This document shows, piece by piece, positions 1 through 9,171 of a DNA stretch of 64,000 nucleotides. Below the pieces are notes generated by a model. It had not been told where the DNA came from. It did not search any database and saw only the letters and a program-made list of their open reading frames with translations. A program made the position numbers and the translations under genes. Every line of letters starts with the position of its first letter. Position 1 is the stretch's first letter. The DNA is from Vibrio crassostreae (lineage in GTDB: Bacteria; Pseudomonadota; Gammaproteobacteria; Enterobacterales; Vibrionaceae): the NCBI RefSeq assembly GCF_024347415.1, contig NZ_AP025477.1, positions 1,860,001-1,924,000 on the forward strand. The letters run 5' to 3'.

Positions 1-95
1 TTATCTTTGATCATTTGTTATTTCTAGGCAAAAATTTGTTTTGCAAACGTTCCCGAAAATTCAAAAGCTCAAATGATAATCCAATGGGGTATGTA

Positions 96-1535
96 ATGAA
101 TTATCCAAAAATAGCAAAAGAGCTGCTTTCTCTATTAGGTGGTAAAAGTAATATCACCGCACTTGCACACTGTGCGACTCGTCTGCGTCTTGCGGTTGCA
201 GACCAAGATAAAATTGATGAACAGGCGATTGATAACCTAGAAGGGGTTAAGGGCCAGTTTAAAGTGGCAGGTCAATATCAGATCATCTTTGGCTCAGGTA
301 TCGTAAACCAAGTTTATTCTGAGTTGGCTAAGTTGACTGAAATGACGGAAATGTCGACCAACGATGTGGCGTCTGCAGGTGCTGACAACCAAAATATCCT
401 GCAACGCGCGGTGAAAGGTCTGTCTGATATTTTTGTACCAATCATTCCGGCAATTGTTGCTGGTGGTCTGTTGATGGGTATCTACAACCTATTGACGGCT
501 CAAGGCTTGTTCATTGATGGCAAATCTTTAATTGACGCTAATCCGGGTTTGACCGACTTAGCAAACATGATCAATACATTTGCTAATGCTCCTTTTGTGT
601 ACTTACCTATTTTATTAGCATTTTCAGCGAGTAAGAAGTTTGGTGGTAACCCATATCTTGGCGCGGCTTTAGGCATGTTGATGGTTCACCCAGACTTGCT
701 AAACGGCTGGGGTTTCGGTGGCGCATCAGTGTCGGGCAGCATTCCAGTTTGGAACATTCTAGGTTTCGAAATCGAGAAAGTGGGTTATCAAGGTTCAGTA
801 CTGCCCGTTCTTGTTTCTGCGTTTATTCTAGCGAAAGTTGAGCTTGGCCTACGTAAAGTTATTCCTTCGGTTCTTGATAACTTGCTAACGCCGCTACTGG
901 CTATTTTCGTGACTGGCCTACTGACATTCACGGTTGTGGGTCCATTTACACGTGATATCGGTTTCCTACTGGGTGACGGTCTCAACTGGCTATACAACAG
1001 TGCTGGCTTCATCGGTGGTGCGGTGTTTGGTTTGATTTATGCACCATTCGTTATTACTGGTATGCACCATAGTTTTATTGCTATTGAAACTCAGCTGCTT
1101 GCGGATATCGCAACGACTGGCGGTACGTTCATCTTCCCTATCGCGGCGATGTCTAACGTGTCTCAAGGTGCAGCGGCACTGGCGGTTGGTTTCATGAGTA
1201 AAGATAAGAAAATGAAAGGTATCGCGATTCCTTCTGGTGTGACCGGTTTGCTTGGTATTACTGAACCTGCAATGTTCGGTGTGAACTTGAAGCTTCGCTA
1301 CCCATTCATTGCTGCGGTTTGTGCTGCTGCGGTTTCAAGCGCATTTATCACCATGTTCAATGTGAAAGCACAAGCACTGGGTGCCGCGGGTATTCCTGGC
1401 ATCATCTCAATATCGCCAGAAAAAATTGGCTACTACGTGGTAGGTATGATTATCGCGTTCGTAACTGCATTTGCGCTGACCGTTGTTTTAGGTTTGCGTG
1501 AGAGCAGCAAGCAAAACATTAAAGCAACAGCTTAA
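96..1535 (+). CDS. scrA: Sucrose-specific PTS permease, EIIBC
   Basis: This 479-residue inner-membrane permease imports sucrose and phosphorylates it to sucrose-6-phosphate. An N-terminal EIIB domain (about residues 1-90) has the phosphorylated cysteine Cys26 in LAHCATRLRL. It is followed by a hydrophobic EIIC domain with the GITEPAMFGVNLKLRYPF signature near residue 390. There is no EIIA domain, so a glucose-type EIIA encoded elsewhere must supply phosphate, as is usual for ScrA. The start at 96 was chosen because a GGGGT Shine-Dalgarno lies just upstream and the family begins MNYPKIAKELL; the frame stays open upstream without family similarity. The sucrose assignment rests on the neighbouring scrK and scrB. 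A LacI-type ScrR may lie upstream of the window. Confidence 0.93.
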   Translation: MNYPKIAKELLSLLGGKSNITALAHCATRLRLAVADQDKIDEQAIDNLEGVKGQFKVAGQYQIIFGSGIVNQVYSELAKLTEMTEMSTNDVASAGADNQNILQRAVKGLSDIFVPIIPAIVAGGLLMGIYNLLTAQGLFIDGKSLIDANPGLTDLANMINTFANAPFVYLPILLAFSASKKFGGNPYLGAALGMLMVHPDLLNGWGFGGASVSGSIPVWNILGFEIEKVGYQGSVLPVLVSAFILAKVELGLRKVIPSVLDNLLTPLLAIFVTGLLTFTVVGPFTRDIGFLLGDGLNWLYNSAGFIGGAVFGLIYAPFVITGMHHSFIAIETQLLADIATTGGTFIFPIAAMSNVSQGAAALAVGFMSKDKKMKGIAIPSGVTGLLGITEPAMFGVNLKLRYPFIAAVCAAAVSSAFITMFNVKAQALGAAGIPGIISISPEKIGYYVVGMIIAFVTAFALTVVLGLRESSKQNIKATA

Positions 1536-1547
1536 CTTTTCTCCCTA

Positions 1548-1626
1548 GAAGTGAAGCCCCCCCTTTTCACTTCATTTCCTAAGCTTTGGGGGGCTAGCTA
1601 GGTGATTTGGCTTAGCTAGCCTTTTT
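1548..1626 (+). terminator. Intercistronic terminator with competing hairpin between scrA and scrK
   Basis: GGCTAGCTA (1592-1600) pairs with TAGCTAGCC (1613-1621), followed by TTTTT, which is a good intrinsic terminator. Upstream, GAAGTGAA (1548-1555) can pair with TTCACTTC (1566-1573). Alternatively AGCCCCCC (1555-1562) can pair with GGGGGGCT (1588-1595), which uses the 5' end of the terminator stem. The folds are mutually exclusive, so this may set the scrA to scrKB transcript ratio. That role is inferred. Confidence 0.7.
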
Positions 1627-1699
1627 ATATTTTTACATGACAGCGTGAAGTGTCACCTTGCTTTCGGTTGTTATGATTTTCAGTTTTAAGGTAAGAAAG

Positions 1700-2659
1700 A
1701 TGAATCAAGTTTGGGTAACTGGAGACGCCGTCGTCGACCTCATTCCGGAGACTGACGCGACATTATTGAAATGTCCGGGCGGTGCGCCTGCCAATGTCGC
1801 GGTAGCGATTTCTCGCCTTTTAGGCAAAAGCGCATTTTTCGGCCGAGTGGGTAACGATCCGTTTGGCACTTTTATGGAAGTGACTCTGCAAAAGGAAGGT
1901 GTGAATACCGAGCGTTTGGTGAAGGACCCTGAACAACGCACATCAACCGTGGTGGTTGATCTTGATGACCAAGGCGAGCGCAGCTTTACGTTTATGGTTA
2001 AGCCAAGTGCCGATCAGTTTATGTCTGTTGAAGACATTCCCGAATTTAAGAAAAATGAGTGGCTACACGTCTGCTCAATCTCTTTGGCTAATGAACCAAG
2101 CCGAAGCAGTACCTTTGAAGCGATCCGACGCATGAAAGCCGCGGGCGGTTACATCAGCTTCGATCCAAACCTTCGTGATGAAGTGTGGCAAAACCCATCT
2201 GAAATTAAGTCTGTGGTCATGAAAGCGGTTGAATTGGCTGATGTGGTTAAATTCTCAGAAGAAGAACTGGATTTCTTAACCGATTCAACTTCGATGGAAC
2301 AAGGTTTGGCTAACATTGCAGATCTTAACAACACGCTTGTTTTGGTTACGCAGGGCGCGAAAGGCGTTTGGCGAGTATTTGAAAACCAAGGTGTGTTGAT
2401 TTCAGGTCGCTCAGTGACGCCAGTGGATACGACAGGTGCAGGCGATGCTTTTGTTGGCGGTTTACTTGCAAAGCTTTCTCAACATGAAGAGTGGAATAAT
2501 CAACAAGTCGTCGATTCTGCAATCCTGTGGGCGAATGGTTGCGGTGCATTGGCTACAACGCAAAAAGGCGCGATGACCGCACTTCCAACGCAAGAGGCTC
2601 TCACTCAGTTTATTCAAAAAGACGCTTCAAATACGAATTCCGTCGAGGAGAGTGTATGA
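1700..2659 (+). CDS. scrK: Fructokinase, PfkB/ribokinase family
   Basis: This 319-residue cytosolic kinase phosphorylates the fructose released by sucrose-6-phosphate hydrolysis. PfkB features are visible: the N-terminal GGAPANVAVA substrate loop near residue 30 and the C-terminal DTTGAGDAFVGG signature near residue 243, whose last Asp is the catalytic base. The start at 1700 follows AAGGTAAG and matches the family N-terminus (MNQVWVTGDAVVDL). The open frame begins earlier, at 1658, but that part has no similarity. The gene lies about 160 bases after scrA behind a terminator-like hairpin, and its stop overlaps the scrB start by 4 bases, suggesting translational coupling. The sequence is also close to aminoimidazole riboside kinase, but context favours fructokinase. 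Confidence 0.9.
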   Translation: MNQVWVTGDAVVDLIPETDATLLKCPGGAPANVAVAISRLLGKSAFFGRVGNDPFGTFMEVTLQKEGVNTERLVKDPEQRTSTVVVDLDDQGERSFTFMVKPSADQFMSVEDIPEFKKNEWLHVCSISLANEPSRSSTFEAIRRMKAAGGYISFDPNLRDEVWQNPSEIKSVVMKAVELADVVKFSEEELDFLTDSTSMEQGLANIADLNNTLVLVTQGAKGVWRVFENQGVLISGRSVTPVDTTGAGDAFVGGLLAKLSQHEEWNNQQVVDSAILWANGCGALATTQKGAMTALPTQEALTQFIQKDASNTNSVEESV

Positions 2660-4101
2660 GTTTGAACTCGAACTGGACGGTAGAGCAAAGATATCGTCGT
2701 ATAGAAGAGATTGCACAAGACAGCATTGATGCGATGGTCAATCTTCGCAAACAAGATGCTGGCTATCCTAGCTACCATATTGCGCCTAAGTTTGGTCTGC
2801 TTAATGACCCGAATGGTCTGTGTTTCTTTAATGGTGAACACCATCTATTTTACCAATGGACGCCAGTTGGCCCAGTCCATGGTATGAAGTACTGGTACCA
2901 CCTTTCTACCAAAGACTTCGTTCATTTCGAAGACCACGGCATTGGCTTGCACCCAGACCAAGATTACGATTCTCACGGTGTTTACTCTGGTGGTGCATTG
3001 GTTGAGAACGACAATGCACTGTTGTTCTTTACGGGTAACAAGCGCGATGAAAATTGGCTGCGAGTGCCAACTCAATGTTATGCCAAGATGTCTGCGGACG
3101 GCAAAATAGAAAAGCACGGCGTGGTTATCGAAAACGATCACTACACCGAACATTTCCGCGATCCAAAAGTGTGGAAGCAGGGCGACGATTACCTGATGGT
3201 TGTGGGTGCTCAAACGCCTCAAGAGACTGGCTCAATGGCGCTATATCGCAGCCGAGACCTGATGAATTGGCAGCACAAAGGTCCAATTCAAACTCGTTAC
3301 AACAACCTTGGCTATATGTGGGAATGTCCAGATTTCTTTGAAATAGAGAATCAGTCGGTGATGCTGTTTTCTCCACAAGGTGTGTCTAACGAAAACCCAT
3401 ACGATTTCAAAAACATCTACTCGGTGGCTTATATTGTCGGTGACCGCCTAAATCTAGATTCGGTAGAACTGGAAAACCATCAAGATATTGCGCAGCCAGA
3501 TTATGGCTTCGATTTCTATGCACCACAGACTTACTTAGATGATAAAGGTCGCCGCATTCTGGTTGCTTGGATTGGTCTGCCTGAGATTGATACACCATCT
3601 AATGAACATCAGTGGGCGGGCATGTTGTCGCTACCACGCGAGCTTCACATCCAAGATGGCTATCTGGTGCAATCGGCTTTACCTGAATTGAAAGCGCTGC
3701 AAGGCGAAGCTGTCGTGGTTGAGAGGGTTCTTGAACTGGATACAACCAGCTTCATGGTTCACCTTAAAACGGAAACGGACGAGTTTGAGTTAACGCTCGC
3801 TAATGCTGCGGGTGATAATATCGTGTTCAGTGCCTCGGAAACGGAGTTCATACTTGATCGCAGTAAGATGTCTCAACTCTACGCGGAAGAGTTTGGCTCG
3901 GTGAGAAAAGCTCCGAGGTTGAGCATTAAGCAAACCATCGAGGTTTATGTCGATAATTCAGTGATCGAAATCTTTATCAATGGCGGTAAGCACACAATGA
4001 CCAGCCGTTTCTTCATTGATGACTTGAGTTCATTGTCGATGACTGGTGACGTGAACACCGTTTATCACTCGATGAGCCCAATTCAAGGGTTGGACGACTA
4101 A
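2656..4101 (+). CDS. scrB: Sucrose-6-phosphate hydrolase (GH32)
   Basis: This 481-residue cytosolic GH32 enzyme cleaves sucrose-6-phosphate to glucose-6-phosphate and fructose. The five-bladed propeller signatures are present: LNDPNG at residues 49-54 with nucleophile Asp51, FRDPKVW, and WECPDFF with the acid/base Glu. A C-terminal beta-sandwich ends with the typical DNSVIEIFINGG segment. The start at 2656 overlaps the scrK stop (ATGA) and follows a GAGGAGAG Shine-Dalgarno. It is the last gene of the scrAKB unit and is followed by a strong terminator. The order permease-kinase-hydrolase is typical of vibrio sucrose loci. Confidence 0.94.
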   Translation: MSLNSNWTVEQRYRRIEEIAQDSIDAMVNLRKQDAGYPSYHIAPKFGLLNDPNGLCFFNGEHHLFYQWTPVGPVHGMKYWYHLSTKDFVHFEDHGIGLHPDQDYDSHGVYSGGALVENDNALLFFTGNKRDENWLRVPTQCYAKMSADGKIEKHGVVIENDHYTEHFRDPKVWKQGDDYLMVVGAQTPQETGSMALYRSRDLMNWQHKGPIQTRYNNLGYMWECPDFFEIENQSVMLFSPQGVSNENPYDFKNIYSVAYIVGDRLNLDSVELENHQDIAQPDYGFDFYAPQTYLDDKGRRILVAWIGLPEIDTPSNEHQWAGMLSLPRELHIQDGYLVQSALPELKALQGEAVVVERVLELDTTSFMVHLKTETDEFELTLANAAGDNIVFSASETEFILDRSKMSQLYAEEFGSVRKAPRLSIKQTIEVYVDNSVIEIFINGGKHTMTSRFFIDDLSSLSMTGDVNTVYHSMSPIQGLDD

Positions 4102-4122
4102 CCTCCGCTTATCTCCATCAAG

Positions 4123-4148
4123 AAAGCCGCTGATCAATAGCGGCTTTT
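4123..4148 (+). terminator. Terminator after scrB
   Basis: AAAGCCGCT pairs with AGCGGCTTT across a 7-base loop and runs into T4. It closes the scr operon. Confidence 0.88.
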
Positions 4149-4236
4149 GTTTGGTCTGCGACATCACTATTGTGTTAGCTCTTTGACCTTGTCCATTCCC
4201 CTGAATCTCAAGTTCATTCAGAGCAAGCAACTAACG

Positions 4237-5679
4237 CTAAGGCCGAATGTTATTGAAACTGACCTTCTGCGTTCCATCGCCTTGATTCTCCAGCTTAACT
4301 ACATCTCCTTGATAGTAATACGGTTCCATTGGCATTTCGCTGTTAGCTCCTCTAGCGTAGTAAAGGGTTGCTGGCTTAGCAGCAACTTGCTGAGCGTATA
4401 AATAGCCAATCAAAGCGTGCTCAAATTGATGGTAGCCATTGCCCCAATGAAAAGCCTTGGTGCGCTTAGGTTCAAGCCCTACGCCTCCGTATTGATGATC
4501 AACCCACACATCATGAAAGGTAGGTAAGGTGTATTGCAGGACTTCTGTCATTGAACCATCGATAAGCGATACCGTCATCGCAGCTTGGTCGAGCTCTGCC
4601 CATTCCCATGATGAAGCCCAGTTTGTGTTCGGTCTGCTTTGCCAGCCAGTAATCTCTTGTCCTTTCCATGCGCTCTGAAGCTGCTCACCAAAGTAGTTGG
4701 ATACATTGGCAAAGTCTTTTTGATATTGCGCCTGAGCGAGAGTGTGTTTCATGCCACCCAAACCAAACTGCGACCATTCTGCATTTTCTAATGCATGACC
4801 GGTTAGGTAGGTCATCCAATACGCTTTGATAGTGTGCCCAAAATCGTTGTGATTGGCATTCGGCATCATCGCTGCTTTGTCGTGAATTGCACCGTAGAAT
4901 CGATGTTCATCTTCAGAGTGATAGTGATCAATCATGGCTTGCGTGAGCCAGTGTAAGTCATCAAGCCATTTTGATTTAACAGGCTCTTGCAGTAGAGGGG
5001 CGACTAACAACATGTAACCGTTAATTTGATCAAGTTGTGCGACAAGCTCGCGTCGTTCTGCACTGCCATCCTCACCGTCAGAAAGTACCCATGCAAGACC
5101 GCTGTTGTCGCTAAGCCGATATTTATCAAAGATAAAAGATTGTTGGGCGATGAGTGCCTGTTCTACCTTTTTGTCTTGGGTCAGGTAGTAGTACATGGCA
5201 AGGCCGACCAACGCATACGCTTGATCTTGAGAGGTACGTTGCTGCCAATCCTGGCCTGCTTTTCCCTCTTTTGTGTAGCCAATGAAGCCGCCATTTTGCT
5301 TGTCTTCTAGCTGTTCAATAAGGTAGTAAGCCCCTTGCTTGGCTAGCTCTAATGCCTGCTTATCGCCTGTAAGATGATAAAGCGCGCCATAGGCATAGGT
5401 TTGACGCGATTTCATACGCGTGAACTCTTTGCCAAAGTGCGGCGTGATCCATCCTTTGTCTAACTCAGGACAAACGTTAGAAACATCGAGGAGTGTTCCA
5501 TCATCACAGCGGAAAGTTGGGAAGTTGCCTATCGGTTCTCCCTGCGCGCTAGGCATTAACCAATAAGGTGCAAGCCCTTCTGAAGCATGATTGATCCAGT
5601 CTTCTCCAGACGGAAGGGGGACATTGGCAGATACAGCGAAACTGGTCACGCTGAGTAATGCGATGGTTGCTCGTAACAT
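4237..5679 (-). CDS. Exported AGE-family (N-acylglucosamine 2-epimerase-like) protein
   Basis: A 480-residue protein with a cleavable signal peptide (MLRATIALLSVTSFAVSA, cleavage near residue 18). The rest is rich in aromatic residues and alternating helices, with stretches such as YAYGALYHLTGDKQALELA and DFGHTIKAYWMTYLTG that resemble the (alpha/alpha)6 barrel of the AGE superfamily of sugar epimerases and isomerases. Most AGE enzymes are cytosolic and about 400 residues, so the export signal and longer length are unusual. It may act on periplasmic sugars or glycan fragments; the substrate is unknown. It is convergent with the scr operon and divergent from the DUF1254 genes. It could instead be a six-hairpin glycosidase. 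Confidence 0.6.
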   Translation of the reverse strand: MLRATIALLSVTSFAVSANVPLPSGEDWINHASEGLAPYWLMPSAQGEPIGNFPTFRCDDGTLLDVSNVCPELDKGWITPHFGKEFTRMKSRQTYAYGALYHLTGDKQALELAKQGAYYLIEQLEDKQNGGFIGYTKEGKAGQDWQQRTSQDQAYALVGLAMYYYLTQDKKVEQALIAQQSFIFDKYRLSDNSGLAWVLSDGEDGSAERRELVAQLDQINGYMLLVAPLLQEPVKSKWLDDLHWLTQAMIDHYHSEDEHRFYGAIHDKAAMMPNANHNDFGHTIKAYWMTYLTGHALENAEWSQFGLGGMKHTLAQAQYQKDFANVSNYFGEQLQSAWKGQEITGWQSRPNTNWASSWEWAELDQAAMTVSLIDGSMTEVLQYTLPTFHDVWVDHQYGGVGLEPKRTKAFHWGNGYHQFEHALIGYLYAQQVAAKPATLYYARGANSEMPMEPYYYQGDVVKLENQGDGTQKVSFNNIRP

Positions 5680-5734
5680 GATGTTTATCTTAATGATTTG
5701 AATTTATTTGAATATAAACAATCAGGTCTGCACA

Positions 5735-5754
5735 TTGTGATTCGGCGATCACAA
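5735..5754. promoter_or_regulatory. Palindrome in the divergent promoter region
   Basis: TTGTGAT and ATCACAA form perfect 7-base arms around a 6-base centre, between the AGE-like gene and the DUF1254 pair. The half sites look like CRP, but the TGTGA-TCACA gap is 8 rather than 6, so it may be a weak CRP site or another dimeric regulator's operator. Confidence 0.4.
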
Positions 5755-5958
5755 TCGATCAAATTAAAGCACTTTAGAGGGGATGGTTCGCAAGCCATTG
5801 AGTTAATCGAATCTCATCTAGCATTATCCAGAATTCGAATAATTAGTAATGACTATAAGTCATTGGATGAATTTTGGTCGCGTTCGTATACTCGGTTCAA
5901 ACAAAGGATGTTTTTTAAACAATTGAATGTTTCACCTTTACGAAGAGATATGCTCAAC

Positions 5959-7437
5959 ATGAAAAAACTTCTATTAGCTTCGCTACTCACTATCAGCACA
6001 ATGCCTGTCCATTCTCAATCGTTTGATGATACCGACGACATCCTTGTTCGCGCATCACAGATTGAAAATCTTGAGTACAAAATGATGGTGCAGCGTGCCA
6101 CTCAAACGGCTATTCACTATATGCCTGCCGTTACTCAGATTGATTTTTTGAAAGCAACCCGTCGTGATTTGAATGGCGACTACAATGACGTGGTTTACGT
6201 GAACGAACCTTTCGGCTCAGAAAAGGGGTTCCTCACTGCCAATGACACCACAGCTTATGCTTGGGCAACCACAACCTCTAAAAATGGCCCAGTCGTTATT
6301 GAAGTGCCTGCAGCAACAGACAAAGTGAATTACTTTGGCTCGGTTGTGAACCAGTGGGAGGTGCCGATCACGGACGTTGGCTTCAAAGGTGCTGATGAAG
6401 GTGAAGGGGGCAAATATCTCTTTTTACCGCCAGGTTACAACAACGAGTTTGGTTCGAAGCAAGCGCTAGAAAGCCAAGGTTATCTAGTATTTGAAACCGA
6501 CACTTATCTGTATGGTTTTTCATTCAGACCATCGTTAACTAATGGTGCGACAGATTTAGATGCGGGTAACTACGCGAAGAAAATCAAAATCTATAATCTT
6601 GTTGATGCTGAAAACCCACCAAAGACGGACTACTTAGATGCAACGGAAGTCGCGTATGACAGTCTCCCGTATTACAACGAGACGTTCTTTCAAGACATCA
6701 ATGACGTTATCCAAGAGAACCCGGTCAGAGCTCAAGACAAGGCGATGGCGTCATTGCTAAAGGATCTTGGTATCGAAAAAGGCAAAAAATTCGACCCAAC
6801 AGATGAGCAGAAAAAAGCGATACGTGAAGGTGTATTGATGGCTTATGCACACATGCAATCGAAATTTGTAGAGCCAGAACAGACGGTGAGTGCGTTATGG
6901 AAAGATGAAAATGGTAAGCCTCTATCGCAATGGTCTTTCTGGAATTTTGGTCCTCAAGCTCAGCTTGGCTTTCCCTTTGTGGATGAAGATGAGGTGTTAG
7001 TCGATAAGCGAGCAGCGTCGTATTTCTACGTGACTTACTTGCCGAAGCAACTCGGCGGTTCAACCTTTTATCTAACGGGTTTGCGTGATTCAAAAGGTGA
7101 GATGTTAGATGGCAAAGCGACATACAAGCTTAATGTGCCAGCGGATACTCCAGTCGAGGATTTCTGGTCTGCCATTGTTTACAACATGGAAACCAAGAAC
7201 TTCGTGAAAGGTGTCGACCGAGTTGGTCTCTCTTCTCGAAACGCGGACTCGATGAAAAAGAATCTAGATGGTTCTTACGATTTGTACTTCGGTCCAGAAG
7301 CACCAAAAGGACAAGAGGAAAACTGGGTTCCTACCGGTGGTGAAGATTACTTCTTACTGTTCCGACTTTACCGTCCAACATCGAAGACGTTCTTTAAAAA
7401 CTGGATGCTAGAAGACATGGAAAAAATCAGTGGCTAA
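5959..7437 (+). CDS. Exported DUF1254/DUF1214 protein, copy 1
   Basis: A 492-residue protein beginning with a signal peptide (MKKLLLASLLTISTMPVHSQ). The N-terminal half resembles DUF1254 (FLTANDTTAYAWATTTSKNG, PVVIEVPAA) and the C-terminal half DUF1214 (DTPVEDFWSAIVYNMETKNF, LYFGPEAPKGQEENWVPT). The family is widespread in Gram-negative bacteria and its biochemical role is not settled. The start at 5959 was preferred over the longer open frame from 5698 because it gives a signal peptide like that of the next gene. A 120-base spacer separates it from its paralogue; the two share architecture and were probably produced by tandem duplication. Confidence 0.8.
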   Translation: MKKLLLASLLTISTMPVHSQSFDDTDDILVRASQIENLEYKMMVQRATQTAIHYMPAVTQIDFLKATRRDLNGDYNDVVYVNEPFGSEKGFLTANDTTAYAWATTTSKNGPVVIEVPAATDKVNYFGSVVNQWEVPITDVGFKGADEGEGGKYLFLPPGYNNEFGSKQALESQGYLVFETDTYLYGFSFRPSLTNGATDLDAGNYAKKIKIYNLVDAENPPKTDYLDATEVAYDSLPYYNETFFQDINDVIQENPVRAQDKAMASLLKDLGIEKGKKFDPTDEQKKAIREGVLMAYAHMQSKFVEPEQTVSALWKDENGKPLSQWSFWNFGPQAQLGFPFVDEDEVLVDKRAASYFYVTYLPKQLGGSTFYLTGLRDSKGEMLDGKATYKLNVPADTPVEDFWSAIVYNMETKNFVKGVDRVGLSSRNADSMKKNLDGSYDLYFGPEAPKGQEENWVPTGGEDYFLLFRLYRPTSKTFFKNWMLEDMEKISG

Positions 7438-7471
7438 CCAGCAATAAACGCTAACCCGTTTCTGGAAATAA

Positions 7472-7527
7472 ATAGCCTAGAGCGTGACACCTAAGCGAAG
7501 AATATCAATTGGTGCGGCCTAGGCTAT
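7472..7527 (+). repeat. Intercistronic inverted repeat between the DUF1254 paralogues
   Basis: ATAGCCTAG (7472-7480) and CTAGGCTAT (7519-7527) are perfect 9-base arms with a 38-base spacer, ending 29 bases before the second gene. There is no T-run, so it is not a standard terminator; an mRNA processing or translation element is possible. Confidence 0.35.
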
Positions 7528-7556
7528 GTGAATCACTTTAGACAAGAGAAACTATT

Positions 7557-9050
7557 ATGAAAAAATCGATTATTGCTACGTTGCTGATTACTTTAGGTTG
7601 TTCGTCTTTCGCATTTGCTGAGCCTAAATTTAGTGCACAAGTGCCAGAGAGCATCATCACGCCAAATAAGGTTGAGTCTACCTATCTAGGTGAACTGAAT
7701 TATACCGATGGCGCGCCGACAGCCGAAACACACACCAAGGTTCAAGATTTCGTTCAAGTATCCAACGCCGTTCGTGTCTTTCTATCTGGTATCCCAGTTG
7801 CTTCAATACAAGGATTATTGTTGGGGCACGAAAGCATCGGCATGAAGCCGAATCAAACCATCGCAATTTCTGAAGATAATCTAGACGCGAATAGCCTTTG
7901 GTTAACAGCGAATACGACCACACCGTATATCACATCAGAAATTGATGTAAGAAATGGTCCGGTCATTTTGGATATTCCCACTCCAGTACTTGGTTTGCTC
8001 GACAATGCTGCATTTAAATATGTAGACAGAATTGGTGTTACTCACCCAGACAATGTCGCTAAATCAGGTAAGTACTTTATCCGTCATTCATCATGGAAAG
8101 GTGAAGTACCAGAGGGGTACATTGAGATTGTCAGTGAAGGCTACCAACACTGGTTATTACTTCGCCTTGTGAGCTCTCCAGAAGAGATGAAAGAAAGCAT
8201 TGAAGCATTAAAAGCGACCACCAAGCTTTACCCGTATGGAGAAGAAGATAAGACAGAGTTCATGAACATTTCAGGTGTCGACTACAACACCATTCATGCA
8301 ATGGACGCGACGTTTTATGATGAAATCAACGCATTGATTCAATATGAGCCTACGGCTATTTTTGATGCTGAATGGCTGTCGCTAGCCAAAGATATCGGGA
8401 TAGAAAAAGGTCAGGAGTTTGCTCCTAATAAACGCATGCAGCAAATACTGTCGGAAGCGGCAAAAATAGCAACGGCTGAAGCGCGCTCAACCTACTTTCA
8501 TCCTAAAGAGGAAATGTTCCGCTACGATGATAGACAATGGTTTACTCCGTTAGTCTCTGGCCATGAATTTAAAGACGCGAATGGCGTGATTGACTCTGAC
8601 ATGCGAGCCACCTTCCACTTCATGGCGACGGGTATTACCCCTGATATGGTGACAAAAACCGTAGGCAAAGGGTCGGATTACTTATTGGCGACACGTGATG
8701 CAAACAAGGAAGTACTGGATGGTAGTCAACATTACACGGTGACACTGCCGCCAAATGCGCCAGTAGAGAAGTTTTGGTCATTTATGATCTACGATAACCA
8801 GACGCGTTCTATGTTAGAAACGGATCAAAAGTCTGCGGGTATTGATGGTTTGAGTGACAGTATTCAGAAAAATGTCGATGGTTCTATAACCATACACTTT
8901 GCTCCCAATGCACCGAAAGGAATGGAAAATAATTGGGTTCAAACGACGGAAGGTAAGGGTTTTAATATCATCTTCCGCATGTATTCACCGACAGAAAAAT
9001 GGTTTGATAATTCATGGAAGCCAAGTGACTTTATTAAAGTAAACAAGTGA
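7557..9050 (+). CDS. Exported DUF1254/DUF1214 protein, copy 2
   Basis: A 497-residue paralogue of the preceding gene, also with a signal peptide (MKKSIIATLLITLGCSSFAFA). DUF1254-like features include SLWLTANTTTPYITSEIDVR and GPVILDIPTP; DUF1214-like features include NAPVEKFWSFMIYDNQTRSM and HFAPNAPKGMENNWVQT. A Cys at residue 15 inside the signal peptide (LGCSS) leaves a small chance that this is a lipoprotein, but the AFA-EP cleavage site looks better. An AGAGAA Shine-Dalgarno supports the start. A LysR gene follows on the same strand. Divergence between the two copies is high enough to suggest different substrates. Confidence 0.8.
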   Translation: MKKSIIATLLITLGCSSFAFAEPKFSAQVPESIITPNKVESTYLGELNYTDGAPTAETHTKVQDFVQVSNAVRVFLSGIPVASIQGLLLGHESIGMKPNQTIAISEDNLDANSLWLTANTTTPYITSEIDVRNGPVILDIPTPVLGLLDNAAFKYVDRIGVTHPDNVAKSGKYFIRHSSWKGEVPEGYIEIVSEGYQHWLLLRLVSSPEEMKESIEALKATTKLYPYGEEDKTEFMNISGVDYNTIHAMDATFYDEINALIQYEPTAIFDAEWLSLAKDIGIEKGQEFAPNKRMQQILSEAAKIATAEARSTYFHPKEEMFRYDDRQWFTPLVSGHEFKDANGVIDSDMRATFHFMATGITPDMVTKTVGKGSDYLLATRDANKEVLDGSQHYTVTLPPNAPVEKFWSFMIYDNQTRSMLETDQKSAGIDGLSDSIQKNVDGSITIHFAPNAPKGMENNWVQTTEGKGFNIIFRMYSPTEKWFDNSWKPSDFIKVNK

Positions 9051-9086
9051 TTCTATCAAAGTAGAATAGAAATCTAATCTAGATTG

Positions 9087-9114
9087 GGTACCCCTTTAAC
9101 TGGGGGTATCTTTT
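9087..9114 (+). terminator. Terminator after the second DUF1254 gene
   Basis: GGTACCCC pairs with GGGGTATC (one wobble) and is followed by TTTT, separating the DUF1254 genes from the LysR gene. Confidence 0.65.
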
Positions 9115-9171
9115 CATGTTATGGTTATTTCGTTCTAAACAATGTCATTGTTCAATCTAGCTAGAGGGCTT

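Noticed and set aside
5735..5754. Standard CRP site before the DUF1254 gene
   Set aside because: The arms match CRP half sites but the central spacing is 8, not 6, so it is listed only as an unassigned palindrome.
5698..5958. N-terminal extension of about 87 codons in front of the first DUF1254 gene
   Set aside because: It would bury the signal peptide and has no match to the family or to the paralogue; the segment is promoter DNA with a palindrome.
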